From contig NZ_LGDD01000318.1 of assembly GCF_001279695.1 (NCBI RefSeq), positions 1 to 51,452 on the forward strand: a DNA stretch of 51,452 bases, given 5' to 3'. The first letter of the stretch is position 1; every line of letters begins with the position of its first letter. The DNA comes from Streptomyces sp. WM6378. Its GTDB lineage: Bacteria > Actinomycetota > Actinomycetes > Streptomycetales > Streptomycetaceae. Positions 1 to 7,811 of the stretch are shown piece after piece. Both the position numbers and the translations under genes were made by a program. The notes beneath the pieces are model-generated. The model did not search any database. It was given only the letters and a program-made list of their open reading frames with translations, and was not told the origin of the DNA.

Positions 1-172
1 GTTCTCAAGGAACGGACGCTTCCTTCGTACTCACCCTCTCGGGCTTTCCTCCGGGCGCTTCCCTTCGGTATTTCGTGTTCCCGACTCTATCAGACTCTTC
101 CGTGTCCGATTCCCCGTCGGGGCGGGGTTTGTCTTTCCGGCTGTTGGGCCGTTCCGACGTCCCGAACTCTAG
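1..172 (-). promoter_or_regulatory. Leader and promoter zone of a leftward rRNA operon (16S gene outside window)
   Basis: Read on the minus strand, this stretch resembles the upstream leader of Streptomyces rRNA operons as I remember it, ending at base 1 in CCTTGAGAAC, a box that normally precedes 16S processing sequences. Two identical hexamers TAGAGT occur on the minus strand at 171-166 and 89-84; both fit a -10 box (TAnnnT) and suggest tandem rRNA promoters. No convincing -35 boxes were found. Apparent reading frames here lack codon bias and are not genes. Bases 173-398 up to the first gene hold nothing else I can name. Confidence 0.65.
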
Positions 173-398
173 CGGATTTCCCCGGCCGATTCATAATCGA
201 GTCTTCCGGTCCGACCGGAAATAGAATTCGGCATGCCGAATTCACCCCGGGCGGGAGATCGTGCTGAGTTGGGTGCCGCAGAATCTGCGGCGGACGGTTG
301 CTGCAGAACCGTTCCGGCTCCGTGGCAACTCGAAGGACCTTACGGCTCTGCCGGTCCCGCGTCAACTTGGGCGTCAACCCGGCGCCGTCCAGGGGCGG

Positions 399-404
399 TA
401 GCGT
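399..404 (+). promoter_or_regulatory. Candidate -10 box for leaderless PPTase mRNA
   Basis: TAGCGT ends 6 nt before the GTG at 411. No Shine-Dalgarno lies at useful distance, since the only G-rich stretch is about 18 nt away, so the transcript may begin at the GTG. No -35 is visible. Confidence 0.4.
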
Positions 405-410
405 TCCTCC

Positions 411-1145
411 GTGACCTTGATCCTCGAACCCGACACCGCCGTCGCGCACGCCTGGTGGTGGCGTACCGGAGACGGCCCCATAGATCCGGCCGACCTGGCC
501 CTGCTCAGCAAGGACGAGCGCGACCGCGCCGCGCGGTTCGTGCACGTGGGCGCGAAGGTGGGTTACGTCGCCGGACGTGCCGCGAGCCGGCGGATCCTCT
601 CGGAGCTCCTCGATGTGCCGCCCGCAGAGATAGGCCTCGGCCGCAGGCCATGCCCGGGGTGCGGTGATCCGCTGCACGGGCCGCCCGCCGTGCTGCACCC
701 TCAGTCCCCTCTGTGGATCAGCATTTCGCACACCGACGGCTGCGGCATGCTCGCCGTGGCCCGCGTCCCGGTGGGGGTGGACGTGGAAGTCGTACGTGAA
801 TTCCCGATCGAGGAGCTCGCGCCGTCCACGCTGACCGCGTCCGAGCGCCACGTCGTGCTCGGCACCCCCGAAGGGGATGCCCGCACTCAGGCCTTCCTGC
901 GCTGCTGGACGCGTAAGGAAGCCGTGCTCAAGGCGGTCGGCGTCGGGATCACCACCGACCTGACCTCCGTCGAGACCCGGCCGGAGAGCTCCGGCCCGGC
1001 CGTCGTGGCCGCCGGGGTGCCCGGCACTCCCGAGTCCTGGGCCGTGACCGACCTCGCCGTGCCCAGCACCTGGGCCGCGGCCATCTCCGTACCCGAGGAA
1101 GGACACGGCGGCCACCTCGAAGTCCGCCTCCACGAGCACGCCTGA
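411..1145 (+). CDS. 4'-phosphopantetheinyl transferase, Sfp type
   Basis: Transfers the phosphopantetheine arm of CoA to a serine of acyl or peptidyl carrier proteins, activating polyketide, nonribosomal peptide or fatty acid synthases in the cytoplasm. The 244-residue protein has the family signatures: SISHTDG (about 104-110) contacting CoA, the Mg-binding GVDVE (122-126) and WTRKEAVLK (166-174). The length is normal for the Sfp/Gsp group and too long for AcpS. A CxxC at 81-84 is an extra feature. It starts at GTG without a Shine-Dalgarno, so the mRNA may be leaderless. It sits alone between an rRNA promoter and a chorismate mutase gene, so its carrier-protein partner is not indicated by context. 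Confidence 0.9.
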   Translation: MTLILEPDTAVAHAWWWRTGDGPIDPADLALLSKDERDRAARFVHVGAKVGYVAGRAASRRILSELLDVPPAEIGLGRRPCPGCGDPLHGPPAVLHPQSPLWISISHTDGCGMLAVARVPVGVDVEVVREFPIEELAPSTLTASERHVVLGTPEGDARTQAFLRCWTRKEAVLKAVGVGITTDLTSVETRPESSGPAVVAAGVPGTPESWAVTDLAVPSTWAAAISVPEEGHGGHLEVRLHEHA

Positions 1146-1172
1146 GCGTCGCCACCGCCGGGCCCCGCCGCC

Positions 1173-1189
1173 TCAGGAGGACCTCCTGA
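1173..1189. terminator. Small hairpin after the PPTase gene
   Basis: TCAGGAGG and CCTCCTGA form a near-continuous palindrome 28 nt after the stop. It may act as a terminator, but it is short and has no U tract. The rest of 1190-1373 holds no clear feature. Confidence 0.3.
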
Positions 1190-1385
1190 CGCAGGGGTTC
1201 TGGTGCTGAACTGTCCTGTTTCATCCGGCGAGTTCATCCGACCAGCACGCCATCACTTGATAGGCGTTGAGGCATGGAAAACGACCCGTTGCCCGGCGCC
1301 TTCCATGGCTGACCTTCCCGTACCGGCATCCGCATCAGGCCGGCCGTCCCGCACGTCAACTGCCCTGCCCCACGAGGAGAGCACC

Positions 1386-1679
1386 ATGACCCTGCAGACA
1401 CTGCCGACCAGCGACAAGGCCACCACGGAAGCCGCCATCGCGGACCTCAGAAGCTCCATCGACGTGCTCGACGCCGAGATCCTCGCCCTCCTGGAGCGCC
1501 GCCGCGAACTGTCCGAGGCCGTTCAGGAGGTCCGGATCGCGGCGGGCGGGCGGCGTACCGAGTTCAGCCGCGAGAACGTGATCATCAAGCGGTACGCCGA
1601 CCGGTTCGGGCGACCGGGCGGCGCCATCGCGATGAAGCTCCTCGAAATCTGCCGGGGCACCATCAAAGTGAGCCGGTAG
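1386..1679 (+). CDS. Chorismate mutase, AroQ class, stand-alone
   Basis: Converts chorismate to prephenate, the first step toward phenylalanine and tyrosine. The 97-residue all-helical protein aligns by eye to the E. coli P-protein mutase domain. The helix-1 arginine (LRSSID), the loop arginine (LLERRREL) and the Arg-Glu pair (SRENVI) are conserved. The lysine equivalent to Lys39 is replaced by arginine (QEVRIA), a conservative change at an active-site position. ATG 1386 was chosen because GAGGAG (1374-1379) lies 6 nt upstream; the open frame extends further 5' without a better start. There is no signal peptide, so it is the cytoplasmic type rather than the secreted type. A strong hairpin follows the stop. 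Confidence 0.85.
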   Translation: MTLQTLPTSDKATTEAAIADLRSSIDVLDAEILALLERRRELSEAVQEVRIAAGGRRTEFSRENVIIKRYADRFGRPGGAIAMKLLEICRGTIKVSR

Positions 1680-1700
1680 AGGAACCAGCAGAGGAAGGCG

Positions 1701-1739
1701 AAGGGGCCGGGACGGACTCGGTGTCCGTCCCGGCCCCTT
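1701..1739. terminator. Bidirectional terminator between chorismate mutase and msrB
   Basis: A perfect 16-bp stem (1701-1716 with 1724-1739, arm AAGGGGCCGGGACGGA) closes a 7-nt loop. It lies between convergent genes and can serve both strands. Confidence 0.9.
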
Positions 1740-1752
1740 CCGGGTTTCTGCC

Positions 1753-2154
1753 CTACTTCTCGGTCAGCCGCAGCGAGATGCTGTTGATGCAGTACCGCTG
1801 GTCCGTCGGGGTCGGGTAGCCCTCGCCCTCGAAGACGTGGCCCAGGTGGGAGCCGCAGCGGGCGCAGCGGACCTCGGTGCGGACCATTCCGTGCGTGCGG
1901 TCCTCGATCAGTTCGACCGCGTCGGTGTCCTTCGGGTCGAAGAAGCTCGGCCAGCCGCAGTGCGACTCGAACTTCTCGCCGGAGGTGAAGAGCTCGGCCC
2001 CGCAGGCGCGGCAGGAGTACACGCCCTCCGTCTTGGTGTCGGTGTACTCACCGACGAAGGCGGGCTCCGTGCCGGCCTGGCGCAGCACCTGGTACTCGGC
2101 GGGCGTCAGCTCCGCGCGCCACTGCTGGTCCGGCTTCTCGACGTCGTACGACAT
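1753..2154 (-). CDS. msrB: Peptide-methionine (R)-S-oxide reductase MsrB
   Basis: Reduces methionine-R-sulfoxide in proteins, an oxidative repair reaction in the cytoplasm. The 133-residue protein carries two zinc CxxC pairs (C48/C51 and C97/C100), the motif SHCGWPSF with a possible resolving Cys66, and the catalytic Cys122 in RYCINSIS. This is a complete single-domain MsrB with no MsrA fusion. The ATG is preceded by GAGGAG 6 nt upstream. Its start is only 19 nt beyond the murC stop on the same strand, so the two genes are probably co-transcribed, with murC first. Confidence 0.95.
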   Translation of the reverse strand: MSYDVEKPDQQWRAELTPAEYQVLRQAGTEPAFVGEYTDTKTEGVYSCRACGAELFTSGEKFESHCGWPSFFDPKDTDAVELIEDRTHGMVRTEVRCARCGSHLGHVFEGEGYPTPTDQRYCINSISLRLTEK

Positions 2155-2173
2155 GGGGTGCTCCTCGGTCGGA

Positions 2174-3568
2174 TCAGTTCGACAGGCGGGCCAGGATGGC
2201 CGGGCCGAGGTCCGTCACGTCGCCCGCGCCCATGGTGAGAACGAGATCGCCGGGGGCTGCCATTCCCGCGACGACGTCGGGGACGGCCGACTTGTCGTGG
2301 ACGGCGGTGACCGTGGCGCCGGCCGCCTTGGCCGCGTCGATGATCAGCGCGCTGGTGACGCCGGGGACCGGGTCCTCGCGGGCCGGGTAGATGTCGAGGA
2401 CGACGGAGAGGTCGGCCAGCGCCAGGGCCTCGCCCATCTCCTTGCCGAGCTCCTGGGTGCGCGAGAACAGGTGGGGCTGGAAGACGACCAGGAGGCGGGA
2501 GTCGGCTGCCGCGCCCCGCATTGCCTCCAGGTCCGCGGTCATCTCGGTGGGGTGGTGCGCGTACGAGTCGATGACCTGGACGCCCTTGGCCTCGCCCTTG
2601 AGCTGGAGGCGGCGCTTGACGCCGGTGTACTTGCCGAGCGCGGAGGCCAGGTTGTGCGCCGGGATGCCGAGCGCGACGCCGGCGGCGAGCGCGGCGACCG
2701 CGTTGTGCGCGTAGTGGCGGCCGGGGACCGAGACGGTGAAGGTCAGGAACTTGCCGTTCAGGAGGACGGTCACCTCGGAGGTGAGGCCGCGCGGGGTGAC
2801 CTTGTGGACGCGTACGTCCGCCGTCTCCGACTCGCCGTACGTGACGACCTTCAGCGAGGACAGGTCGCGGACGCGCTGGGTGAGCTCCACCGCGCCGGGC
2901 TGGTCGGCGGCGATCACCAGGGTGCCGCCGGGCCTGACCTTGCCGACGAAGGTCTCGAAGGAGTCGTAGATCTCGTCCATCGAGGCGTAGTTGGCGTGGT
3001 GGTCGAGCTCGACGTTGAGGACGATGGCGACCTCGGGGTCGTACTTCTGGAAGCTGCGGTCGCTCTCGTCGGCCTCGGCCACGAAGATGTCGCCCTCGCC
3101 GTGCCGAGCGTTGGTGCCGGGCCCTTCGAGGTCGCCGCCGATGGCGTACGAGGGGTCCAGGCCCAGCTCGGTCAGGGCGACGGCCAGCATCGAGGTGGTG
3201 GTCGTCTTGCCGTGGGTGCCGGCCACGGCGATGGCGCGCAGGCCGCCCATGAGCGAGGCGAGCGCGTCGGAGCGGTGCACGACGGGCACGGACAGCTCGG
3301 CGGCGCGGGCCAGCTCGGGGTTGTCGGCGCGGATGGCGCTGGAGACGACCACGCAGGTGGCGTCGTCAGCGAGGTGCTTGGCCGCGTGGCCGATGTGCAC
3401 GGTGGCGCCGAGCGCCCGGAGCGCCTCTGCAGTGGCGGACTCCTTCGCGTCGCTGCCCGCGACCTCGGCGCCGCGCTGGGCCAGGATCTTCGCGATGCCC
3501 GACATGCCGGCACCGCCGATGCCGATGAAGTGCGGCCGTTCCATGGCGGTGGGAATGGCGGATGCCAT
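2174..3568 (-). CDS. murC: UDP-N-acetylmuramate--L-alanine ligase
   Basis: Adds L-alanine to UDP-MurNAc with ATP, the first peptide step of peptidoglycan synthesis. The 464-residue protein shows the N-terminal nucleotide fold (HFIGIGGAGMSGIA), the Mur ligase P-loop GTHGKTTTTS (117-126), the central DESDRSF motif, and the C-terminal domain segment DSYAHHPTE. The start at 3568 was chosen over the more upstream codon at 3610 because GGGAGAG lies about 8 nt before it; an internal ATG eight residues later is possible. It is unusual among murein genes in lying outside the dcw cluster, which is normal for Streptomyces as I recall. msrB follows after a short gap. Confidence 0.95.
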   Translation of the reverse strand: MASAIPTAMERPHFIGIGGAGMSGIAKILAQRGAEVAGSDAKESATAEALRALGATVHIGHAAKHLADDATCVVVSSAIRADNPELARAAELSVPVVHRSDALASLMGGLRAIAVAGTHGKTTTTSMLAVALTELGLDPSYAIGGDLEGPGTNARHGEGDIFVAEADESDRSFQKYDPEVAIVLNVELDHHANYASMDEIYDSFETFVGKVRPGGTLVIAADQPGAVELTQRVRDLSSLKVVTYGESETADVRVHKVTPRGLTSEVTVLLNGKFLTFTVSVPGRHYAHNAVAALAAGVALGIPAHNLASALGKYTGVKRRLQLKGEAKGVQVIDSYAHHPTEMTADLEAMRGAAADSRLLVVFQPHLFSRTQELGKEMGEALALADLSVVLDIYPAREDPVPGVTSALIIDAAKAAGATVTAVHDKSAVPDVVAGMAAPGDLVLTMGAGDVTDLGPAILARLSN

Positions 3569-3665
3569 GCGGTTCTCTCCCGGGGTGCGACGTACAGAAG
3601 GAGCCCCCACCCTAATTCCTGCGGGGGCTCCGGCCGCGACACGGCTCCGGACGGGGCGTGCGGGG

Positions 3666-4133
3666 CTACTCGCTGTGGGCGAAGAGCTTCAGGACGGGGA
3701 CGCCGACCTTGTGGCGGGCCCTCGATGCCCAGTCCCGATGGAAGAACTCCTCCACGTAGTGCGGGGCGGTCAGGACGATCACCTCGTCGGCGTTCACCTC
3801 GTCGACCACGCCCTTCAGCTTGTCCAGGGGGTGGTCGTCGACGATGTGGCCCACGGCCGTACTGCCGGCGTCCCGCAGCGACTGCACCGAGTGCTGGAGC
3901 GCCAGTTCGGCGGGGCCCTGCGCGGCCGGGCCCTCCGGTTCCTCACCTTCGTGAACGGCTTCGTCGAGTTCGCCGAGCGCCACGTCGTCGATCGCGCGCA
4001 GCAGCCGGTCCTGGTCGCCCCTGGGCTGCATGAGCACGACGAAGGAAGTCGGCTCGTCCCCGTGCAGAGTGGTGACGAATTCCACGTCGACGGAGGTCAG
4101 GGGCTTCTCGATCATCAATACGCTCGTGAACAC
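3666..4133 (-). CDS. Conserved protein, universal-stress-like fold
   Basis: The function is unknown. The 155-residue cytoplasmic protein begins with a hydrophobic strand, ends with VGVPVLKLFAHSE, and has the segment ADEVIVLTAPHYVEEFFHRD. That pattern, with beta strands alternating with helices and a strand-D-E-V-I-V-L element near the C-terminus, resembles Usp or other Rossmann-like nucleotide-binding folds. The typical GxxG-S/T ATP loop of Usp proteins is not visible, so I do not assign ATP binding. The GTG start has AAGGG 8 nt upstream. It is monocistronic, with its own leader at 4134-4200 that contains a 7-bp hairpin (4165-4184). Confidence 0.7.
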   Translation of the reverse strand: MFTSVLMIEKPLTSVDVEFVTTLHGDEPTSFVVLMQPRGDQDRLLRAIDDVALGELDEAVHEGEEPEGPAAQGPAELALQHSVQSLRDAGSTAVGHIVDDHPLDKLKGVVDEVNADEVIVLTAPHYVEEFFHRDWASRARHKVGVPVLKLFAHSE

Positions 4134-4210
4134 GACAGGCGCCCTTCTGTTCTCTCCATGGCCGCCGCCACCACGAAGTGGCGGGTACGGCCCCTGCGGA
4201 AACCATCCTT

Positions 4211-4228
4211 CCCCGTGCCCGCACGGGG
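4211..4228 (-). terminator. Hairpin downstream of the RibD-like gene
   Basis: CCCCGTGC pairs with GCACGGGG around a 2-nt centre (realistically a 6-nt loop). It lies 59 nt past the stop of the reductase on its strand. Confidence 0.45.
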
Positions 4229-4286
4229 TCTGCGTGAGTAAGTGTGCCCAGCGTGAGCTAACCGGAACGGCAAATTCCGCCGATTG

Positions 4287-5069
4287 TCAGATCCGACGGT
4301 AACGCGTGTAGAGGAACCCGGCGTCCTCCAGGACGGACGTCGGCGCGAACCGCTGGGGAACCTTCACCGCGGGTCCGCCGGCGATGCGCTGCGCGTCGCC
4401 CGCGGTCAGTGTCGGGGACACCGTCAGGCACAGCTCGTCGAGCACCCCGGCGGCCACGAACTGGCCGAGCAGCCGCGGCCCGCCCTCGGTGAGGAGCCGC
4501 AGCAGGCCCCGGTCGGCAAGGGCCCGCACCGCCCATTCGGGCTCGACGCCGGGGCCGTCGCCCGCGACCACCACCTCGGCGCCCGCCCGCTCGGCCGTCC
4601 GGACCCGGTCGGGGTCGGCGGCCGCCCCGGTCAGGATCAGGGTCGGGACAAGGGGCGAGGTGAAGAGGGGGAGGGAGAAGTCGAGGTCGAGGCTGGCGGT
4701 GACGACGGCGATCACGGGGGCGGGGCCCTGCCCGGCCGCCTTGCGGCGCTCGGCGAACCCGGCCCGCGCCCGGGCCGGCCGGTACCCCTCCAGGCGTACC
4801 GTTTCCGCACCCACCACCACCGCGTCCGCGAGGGCCCGCAGGGTGCCGAAGATCCGCATGTCGGTGTCCGAGGACAGCGGCTGGGAGCGGCCTTCGTGCT
4901 GGCCCGCGCCGTCCAGCGAGGACACCATGTTGGCCCGCAGCCAGGGGCCGTCCGTACGGGGATAGGCGTAGGCGTCGGCCAGCCGGTCGAGCGACCACTC
5001 TGCGCTTTCTGCCTGCTCGGCGCCCTCGGCGCCCGGTGTCTGGTCGGTCACAGGGAACAGTTGTCGCAT
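4287..5069 (-). CDS. Pyrimidine reductase family protein (RibD C-terminal / DHFR-like)
   Basis: Likely an NADPH-dependent reductase of the RibD_C family, which in riboflavin synthesis reduces the ribosyl group of the pyrimidine intermediate. The 260-residue product contains the family hallmarks: the N-terminal NMVSSLDGAG segment (substrate loop), GAETVRLEGYRP, and the glycine-rich TEGGPRLLGQF that binds the cofactor. It lacks the RibD deaminase domain. The true substrate is uncertain because many actinobacterial paralogs are unassigned. The start at ATG 5069 sits only 37 bp from the start of the divergent ZapE gene; the much longer upstream frame would overlap that gene and lacks coding bias. 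Confidence 0.8.
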   Translation of the reverse strand: MRQLFPVTDQTPGAEGAEQAESAEWSLDRLADAYAYPRTDGPWLRANMVSSLDGAGQHEGRSQPLSSDTDMRIFGTLRALADAVVVGAETVRLEGYRPARARAGFAERRKAAGQGPAPVIAVVTASLDLDFSLPLFTSPLVPTLILTGAAADPDRVRTAERAGAEVVVAGDGPGVEPEWAVRALADRGLLRLLTEGGPRLLGQFVAAGVLDELCLTVSPTLTAGDAQRIAGGPAVKVPQRFAPTSVLEDAGFLYTRYRRI

Positions 5070-5092
5070 GCCGTGCAGTCTGGCACGGCCCT

Positions 5093-5098
5093 TACAGT
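5093..5098 (+). promoter_or_regulatory. Candidate -10 box for zapE
   Basis: TACAGT ends 8 nt before the GTG at 5107 within a 37-bp divergent spacer. The transcript would be leaderless or nearly so. An AGGA lies only 3 nt from the GTG, too close for a good Shine-Dalgarno. Confidence 0.35.
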
Positions 5099-5106
5099 TA
5101 GGAACT

Positions 5107-6174
5107 GTGTCGACCAGCCCCATAACCGAAGCGGCCCCGGTGTCGCTCTGCGCCCGCGCGCCGCATGTCCCCGCCGATCGTCTGGTCGCCGAGATGGTGC
5201 CGCCGCCGCGGTTCGACTCGGTCCGCTTCGAGACGTACGTACCGGACCCGAACCAGCCGAGCCAGAGCGAGGCGGTCACCGTCCTCTCCTCCTTCGCCGC
5301 GGGGCTCGGCGGAGCGCATGCCGTCGGTGCCAGGCGCCGGTGGTTCGCGAAGAAGCCGGCCGTCGCGACGGGGCCGCGCGGGGTGTACCTCGACGGCGGT
5401 TACGGCGTCGGCAAGACCCATCTGCTCGCCTCGCTGTGGCACGCCACTCCGGCCGAGCCCGCGCTCAAGGCGTTCGGCACCTTCGTCGAGCTGACGAACC
5501 TGGTGGGCGCCCTCGGCTTCCAGCAGACCGTGCAGACGCTGAGCGGCCACCGGCTGCTCTGCATCGACGAGTTCGAGCTCGACGACCCGGGCGACACCGT
5601 GCTCGTGTCCTCGCTGCTCCGCAAGCTCGTCGAAAACGGCGTGGCGCTCGCCGCGACCTCCAACACGCTGCCCGGCAAGCTCGGCGAGGGGCGGTTCGCG
5701 GCGGTCGACTTCCTGCGCGAGATCCAGGGCCTCTCGGCGCACTTCCGCCCGCTCAGGATCGACGGCGAGGACTACCGTCACCGGGGGCTGCCCGAGGCTC
5801 CGGCCCCGTACTCCGACGAGCAGGTCACCAAGGCGGCGTACGCCACCGAGGGCGCGGCGCTCGACGACTTCCCGCAGTTGCTCGACCACCTCTCGCGCGT
5901 CCACCCCAGCCGGTACGGCGCGCTGACGGACGGGGTGCGCGCGGTCTGCCTGACCGATGTGCGCCCGGTGCCCGACCAGTCGACCGCGCTGCGGCTCGTG
6001 GTGCTCGCCGACCGGTTGTACGACCGCGAGGTGCCGGTGCTCGCCTCGGGCGTGCCCTTCGACCGGCTGTTCAGTGACGAGATGCTGAACGGCGGCTACC
6101 GCAAGAAGTACTTCCGGGCGATCTCCCGCCTGACCGCGCTCGCCCGCGACGCGAAGGGCCTTGTGGCGCAGTAG
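5107..6174 (+). CDS. zapE: Cell division protein ZapE / AFG1-like ATPase
   Basis: P-loop ATPase of the AFG1 family. E. coli ZapE acts on the Z-ring, and mitochondrial AFG1 works in protein quality control; which role applies in Streptomyces is not known. The 355-residue protein has Walker A GGYGVGKT (97-104), Walker B LLCIDEFELDD (150-160), a sensor segment AATSNTLPG, and the conserved C-terminal FDRLFSDEM/YRKKYFRAISRL region. The start codon is GTG; the preceding 13 codons in frame overlap the divergent gene start and are probably not translated. Confidence 0.9.
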   Translation: MSTSPITEAAPVSLCARAPHVPADRLVAEMVPPPRFDSVRFETYVPDPNQPSQSEAVTVLSSFAAGLGGAHAVGARRRWFAKKPAVATGPRGVYLDGGYGVGKTHLLASLWHATPAEPALKAFGTFVELTNLVGALGFQQTVQTLSGHRLLCIDEFELDDPGDTVLVSSLLRKLVENGVALAATSNTLPGKLGEGRFAAVDFLREIQGLSAHFRPLRIDGEDYRHRGLPEAPAPYSDEQVTKAAYATEGAALDDFPQLLDHLSRVHPSRYGALTDGVRAVCLTDVRPVPDQSTALRLVVLADRLYDREVPVLASGVPFDRLFSDEMLNGGYRKKYFRAISRLTALARDAKGLVAQ

Positions 6175-6240
6175 GTTTGGGGCCGAGGGGGCCGAAGCTG
6201 CATCCGTCCGTGGCTCCCTCGGCCACAGAAGGGAATCACC

Positions 6241-6666
6241 ATGGCCACCACGCGCACGGCGCACACGGTCTGGGAAGGCGAGCTCATCAAGGGCTCCGGC
6301 ACCGTCACGTTCGACTCCTCGGGCATCGCGTCCCAGGCCGTCTCCTGGCCGTCCCGCGCCGAGCAGGCCAACGGCAAGACCAGCCCGGAGGAGCTCATCG
6401 CGGGCGCCCACTCCAGCTGCTTCTCGATGGCGCTTTCGCACGGTCTGACGGGCGCGGGCACCCCGCCCACCCGCCTGGAGACCAAGGCCGACGTCACCTT
6501 CCAGCCCGGCGAGGGCATCACCGGCATCCACCTGACCGTGCGCGGCGAGGTCCCCGGCCTCGACGCGGACGCCTTCCAGGCGGCCGCCGAGGACGCCAAG
6601 AAGAACTGCCCGGTGAGCCAGGCCCTTTCGGGGACCACCATCACGCTCACCGCCGAGCTGGCCTGA
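6241..6666 (+). CDS. OsmC family peroxidase
   Basis: Thiol-dependent reduction of organic or inorganic peroxides. The 141-residue protein has the two family cysteines, Cys60 in AHSSCFSMAL and Cys123 in NCPVSQAL, and the GKTSPEELIAGA segment that precedes the first. The spacing and the start TAHTVWEGELIKGSG match the OsmC branch rather than Ohr. It probably acts as a cytoplasmic homodimer. The ATG is preceded by AGAAGGGA about 6 nt upstream. It follows zapE by 66 nt and ends at a terminator hairpin. Confidence 0.9.
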   Translation: MATTRTAHTVWEGELIKGSGTVTFDSSGIASQAVSWPSRAEQANGKTSPEELIAGAHSSCFSMALSHGLTGAGTPPTRLETKADVTFQPGEGITGIHLTVRGEVPGLDADAFQAAAEDAKKNCPVSQALSGTTITLTAELA

Positions 6667-6693
6667 GGCTGCCGCCGGCGGTCATGCCGGACG

Positions 6694-6726
6694 CCGTTCC
6701 CTCGCCTCTCGCGGTCGAGGGAACGG
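6694..6726. terminator. Terminator between osmC and the convergent secreted-protein gene
   Basis: An 11-bp perfect stem (arm CCGTTCCCTCG, 6694-6704 with 6716-6726) closes an 11-nt loop. Confidence 0.75.
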
Positions 6727-6813
6727 ACCGGGCCCGAGGGGGCGACTTCATCGGGCCTGGGGGAGGGACGAGCTCAAGGAAACCGCCCGGACGGGTGAAC
6801 GTCTCGTCGGGGT

Positions 6814-7581
6814 TCAGGACGTGCCGCTCATCAGGCCCGAGATGTCGACCGTCTCGGCGGCGGGCGGGGTGGCGGTCGGCACCGGCCGGTCGAAGCCGTC
6901 GAACCGCACGGTCGCGTCGGGCGCCGCGCTGCCCTTGGCGACGGTGATCCGCACCGGGTAGGACTTGCCGGTCGCCGCGACGTCGAGCGTGTAGGTGCGG
7001 CCCTGCTCGGTGGCCGTGACGGGGATGACCGCGATGCCGTCGACCGTGGTCGGCCTGCCCTTGGTGAGGCCGGTGGCCGGCATCTTGGCGGAGGTGTCGA
7101 GGTACTTCTGGAAGGTGTCGAGGTCGCACACGCCGGTCGTGTCCCGAAGGACCGGGTCGTTGGTGGTGCCCTTGAGGTACCGGTTGCCGACGAGCGAGGC
7201 CAGCGCGCTGCCGCCGCCCGGGACCTCGTTCTTCCAGAACGCGGCGTCCGGCTTCATCCAGACGTCCGCGCCCCGCTTCACTATCTCGACCGAGCCCTGC
7301 GGGCCGAGGCTCACCGAACCGCGGCAGTTCCCGGACCGGTCGAGCGTGAGGTCGAACGAGGTCGGGGAGCCGGGCGTGGCCAGGTCGCCCGTGGCCATGA
7401 CGTGCAGGGATTTCGCGCCGAGCAGGGCTTCGTGGGAGCGCTGGGAGATCTGCTGGGCGGTGAGCGAGCCGGTGTCGTCCGCGTGGGCGACGGCCGCGCC
7501 CGCGAGGGAGAGGAGAGCGGCCGAGCAGAGAGCGGCCGAGCAGAGTGCCGCCGAGCAGGTGGCCGTACGGAATCCGGACAC
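6814..7581 (-). CDS. Secreted protein, LppX/LprG-like
   Basis: Exported 255-residue protein with a Sec signal peptide ending near AAVAHA (about residue 33). The mature part (HEALLGAKSLHVMATGD, MKPDAAFWKNEV, a single disulfide-competent cysteine pair in GNCRGS and GVCDLD, then a beta-rich C-terminal half) resembles the LppX/LprG lipid-carrier fold seen in actinobacterial lipoproteins. There is no clear lipobox, although several SAALC repeats in the signal region contain cysteines. The GTG start has AGGGAGG 4 nt upstream; an upstream ATG frame was rejected. No neighbour is on the same strand, so the role is unassigned; substrate binding is inference. Confidence 0.65.
   Translation of the reverse strand: MSGFRTATCSAALCSAALCSAALLSLAGAAVAHADDTGSLTAQQISQRSHEALLGAKSLHVMATGDLATPGSPTSFDLTLDRSGNCRGSVSLGPQGSVEIVKRGADVWMKPDAAFWKNEVPGGGSALASLVGNRYLKGTTNDPVLRDTTGVCDLDTFQKYLDTSAKMPATGLTKGRPTTVDGIAVIPVTATEQGRTYTLDVAATGKSYPVRITVAKGSAAPDATVRFDGFDRPVPTATPPAAETVDISGLMSGTS
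7517..7561. repeat. Three 15-bp tandem repeats inside a signal-peptide coding region
   Basis: Units at 7517-7531, 7532-7546 and 7547-7561 (first unit GCGGCCGAGCAGAGA) encode repeated S-A-A-L-C blocks of the signal peptide of the secreted protein. The third unit is diverged. Confidence 0.8.
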
Positions 7582-7799
7582 GTCGCCTCCCTGGGGCCTT
7601 GAACCGCGCCTTGCCCCCGGAGGGGCCGGTTCGGGCGTGTGATCCGTATGCAACGAGCGTAGTCCGCCGGGGCGGATCGGTCGCGTTGCGAGGCTGGGGG
7701 CCGGGATTCCCGGCGGTGCCCGGACTCCCGCTGTGCGGCATTGGCCGGAATCTCCGGGGCGGCGGGAGCGGCGCAAACAAATACGCCGATACGATCGGA

Positions 7800-7805
7800 T
7801 ACGTT
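7800..7805 (+). promoter_or_regulatory. Candidate -10 box for the deacetylase gene
   Basis: TACGTT ends exactly 6 nt before ATG 7812, and there is no Shine-Dalgarno, so a leaderless mRNA is likely. A direct repeat GATACG (7789 and 7798) covers the box and might be a regulator site. Confidence 0.45.
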
Positions 7806-7811
7806 CCGTTT

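Noticed and set aside
90..1139. Long minus-strand frame over the PPTase gene and rRNA leader
   Set aside because: Opposite-strand shadow of a well recognised gene; composition is Arg/Gly/His-rich and matches no family.
1877..4033. 718-codon plus-strand frame opposite msrB, murC and the Usp-like gene
   Set aside because: High GC creates long antisense frames; the minus-strand genes carry unmistakable catalytic motifs.
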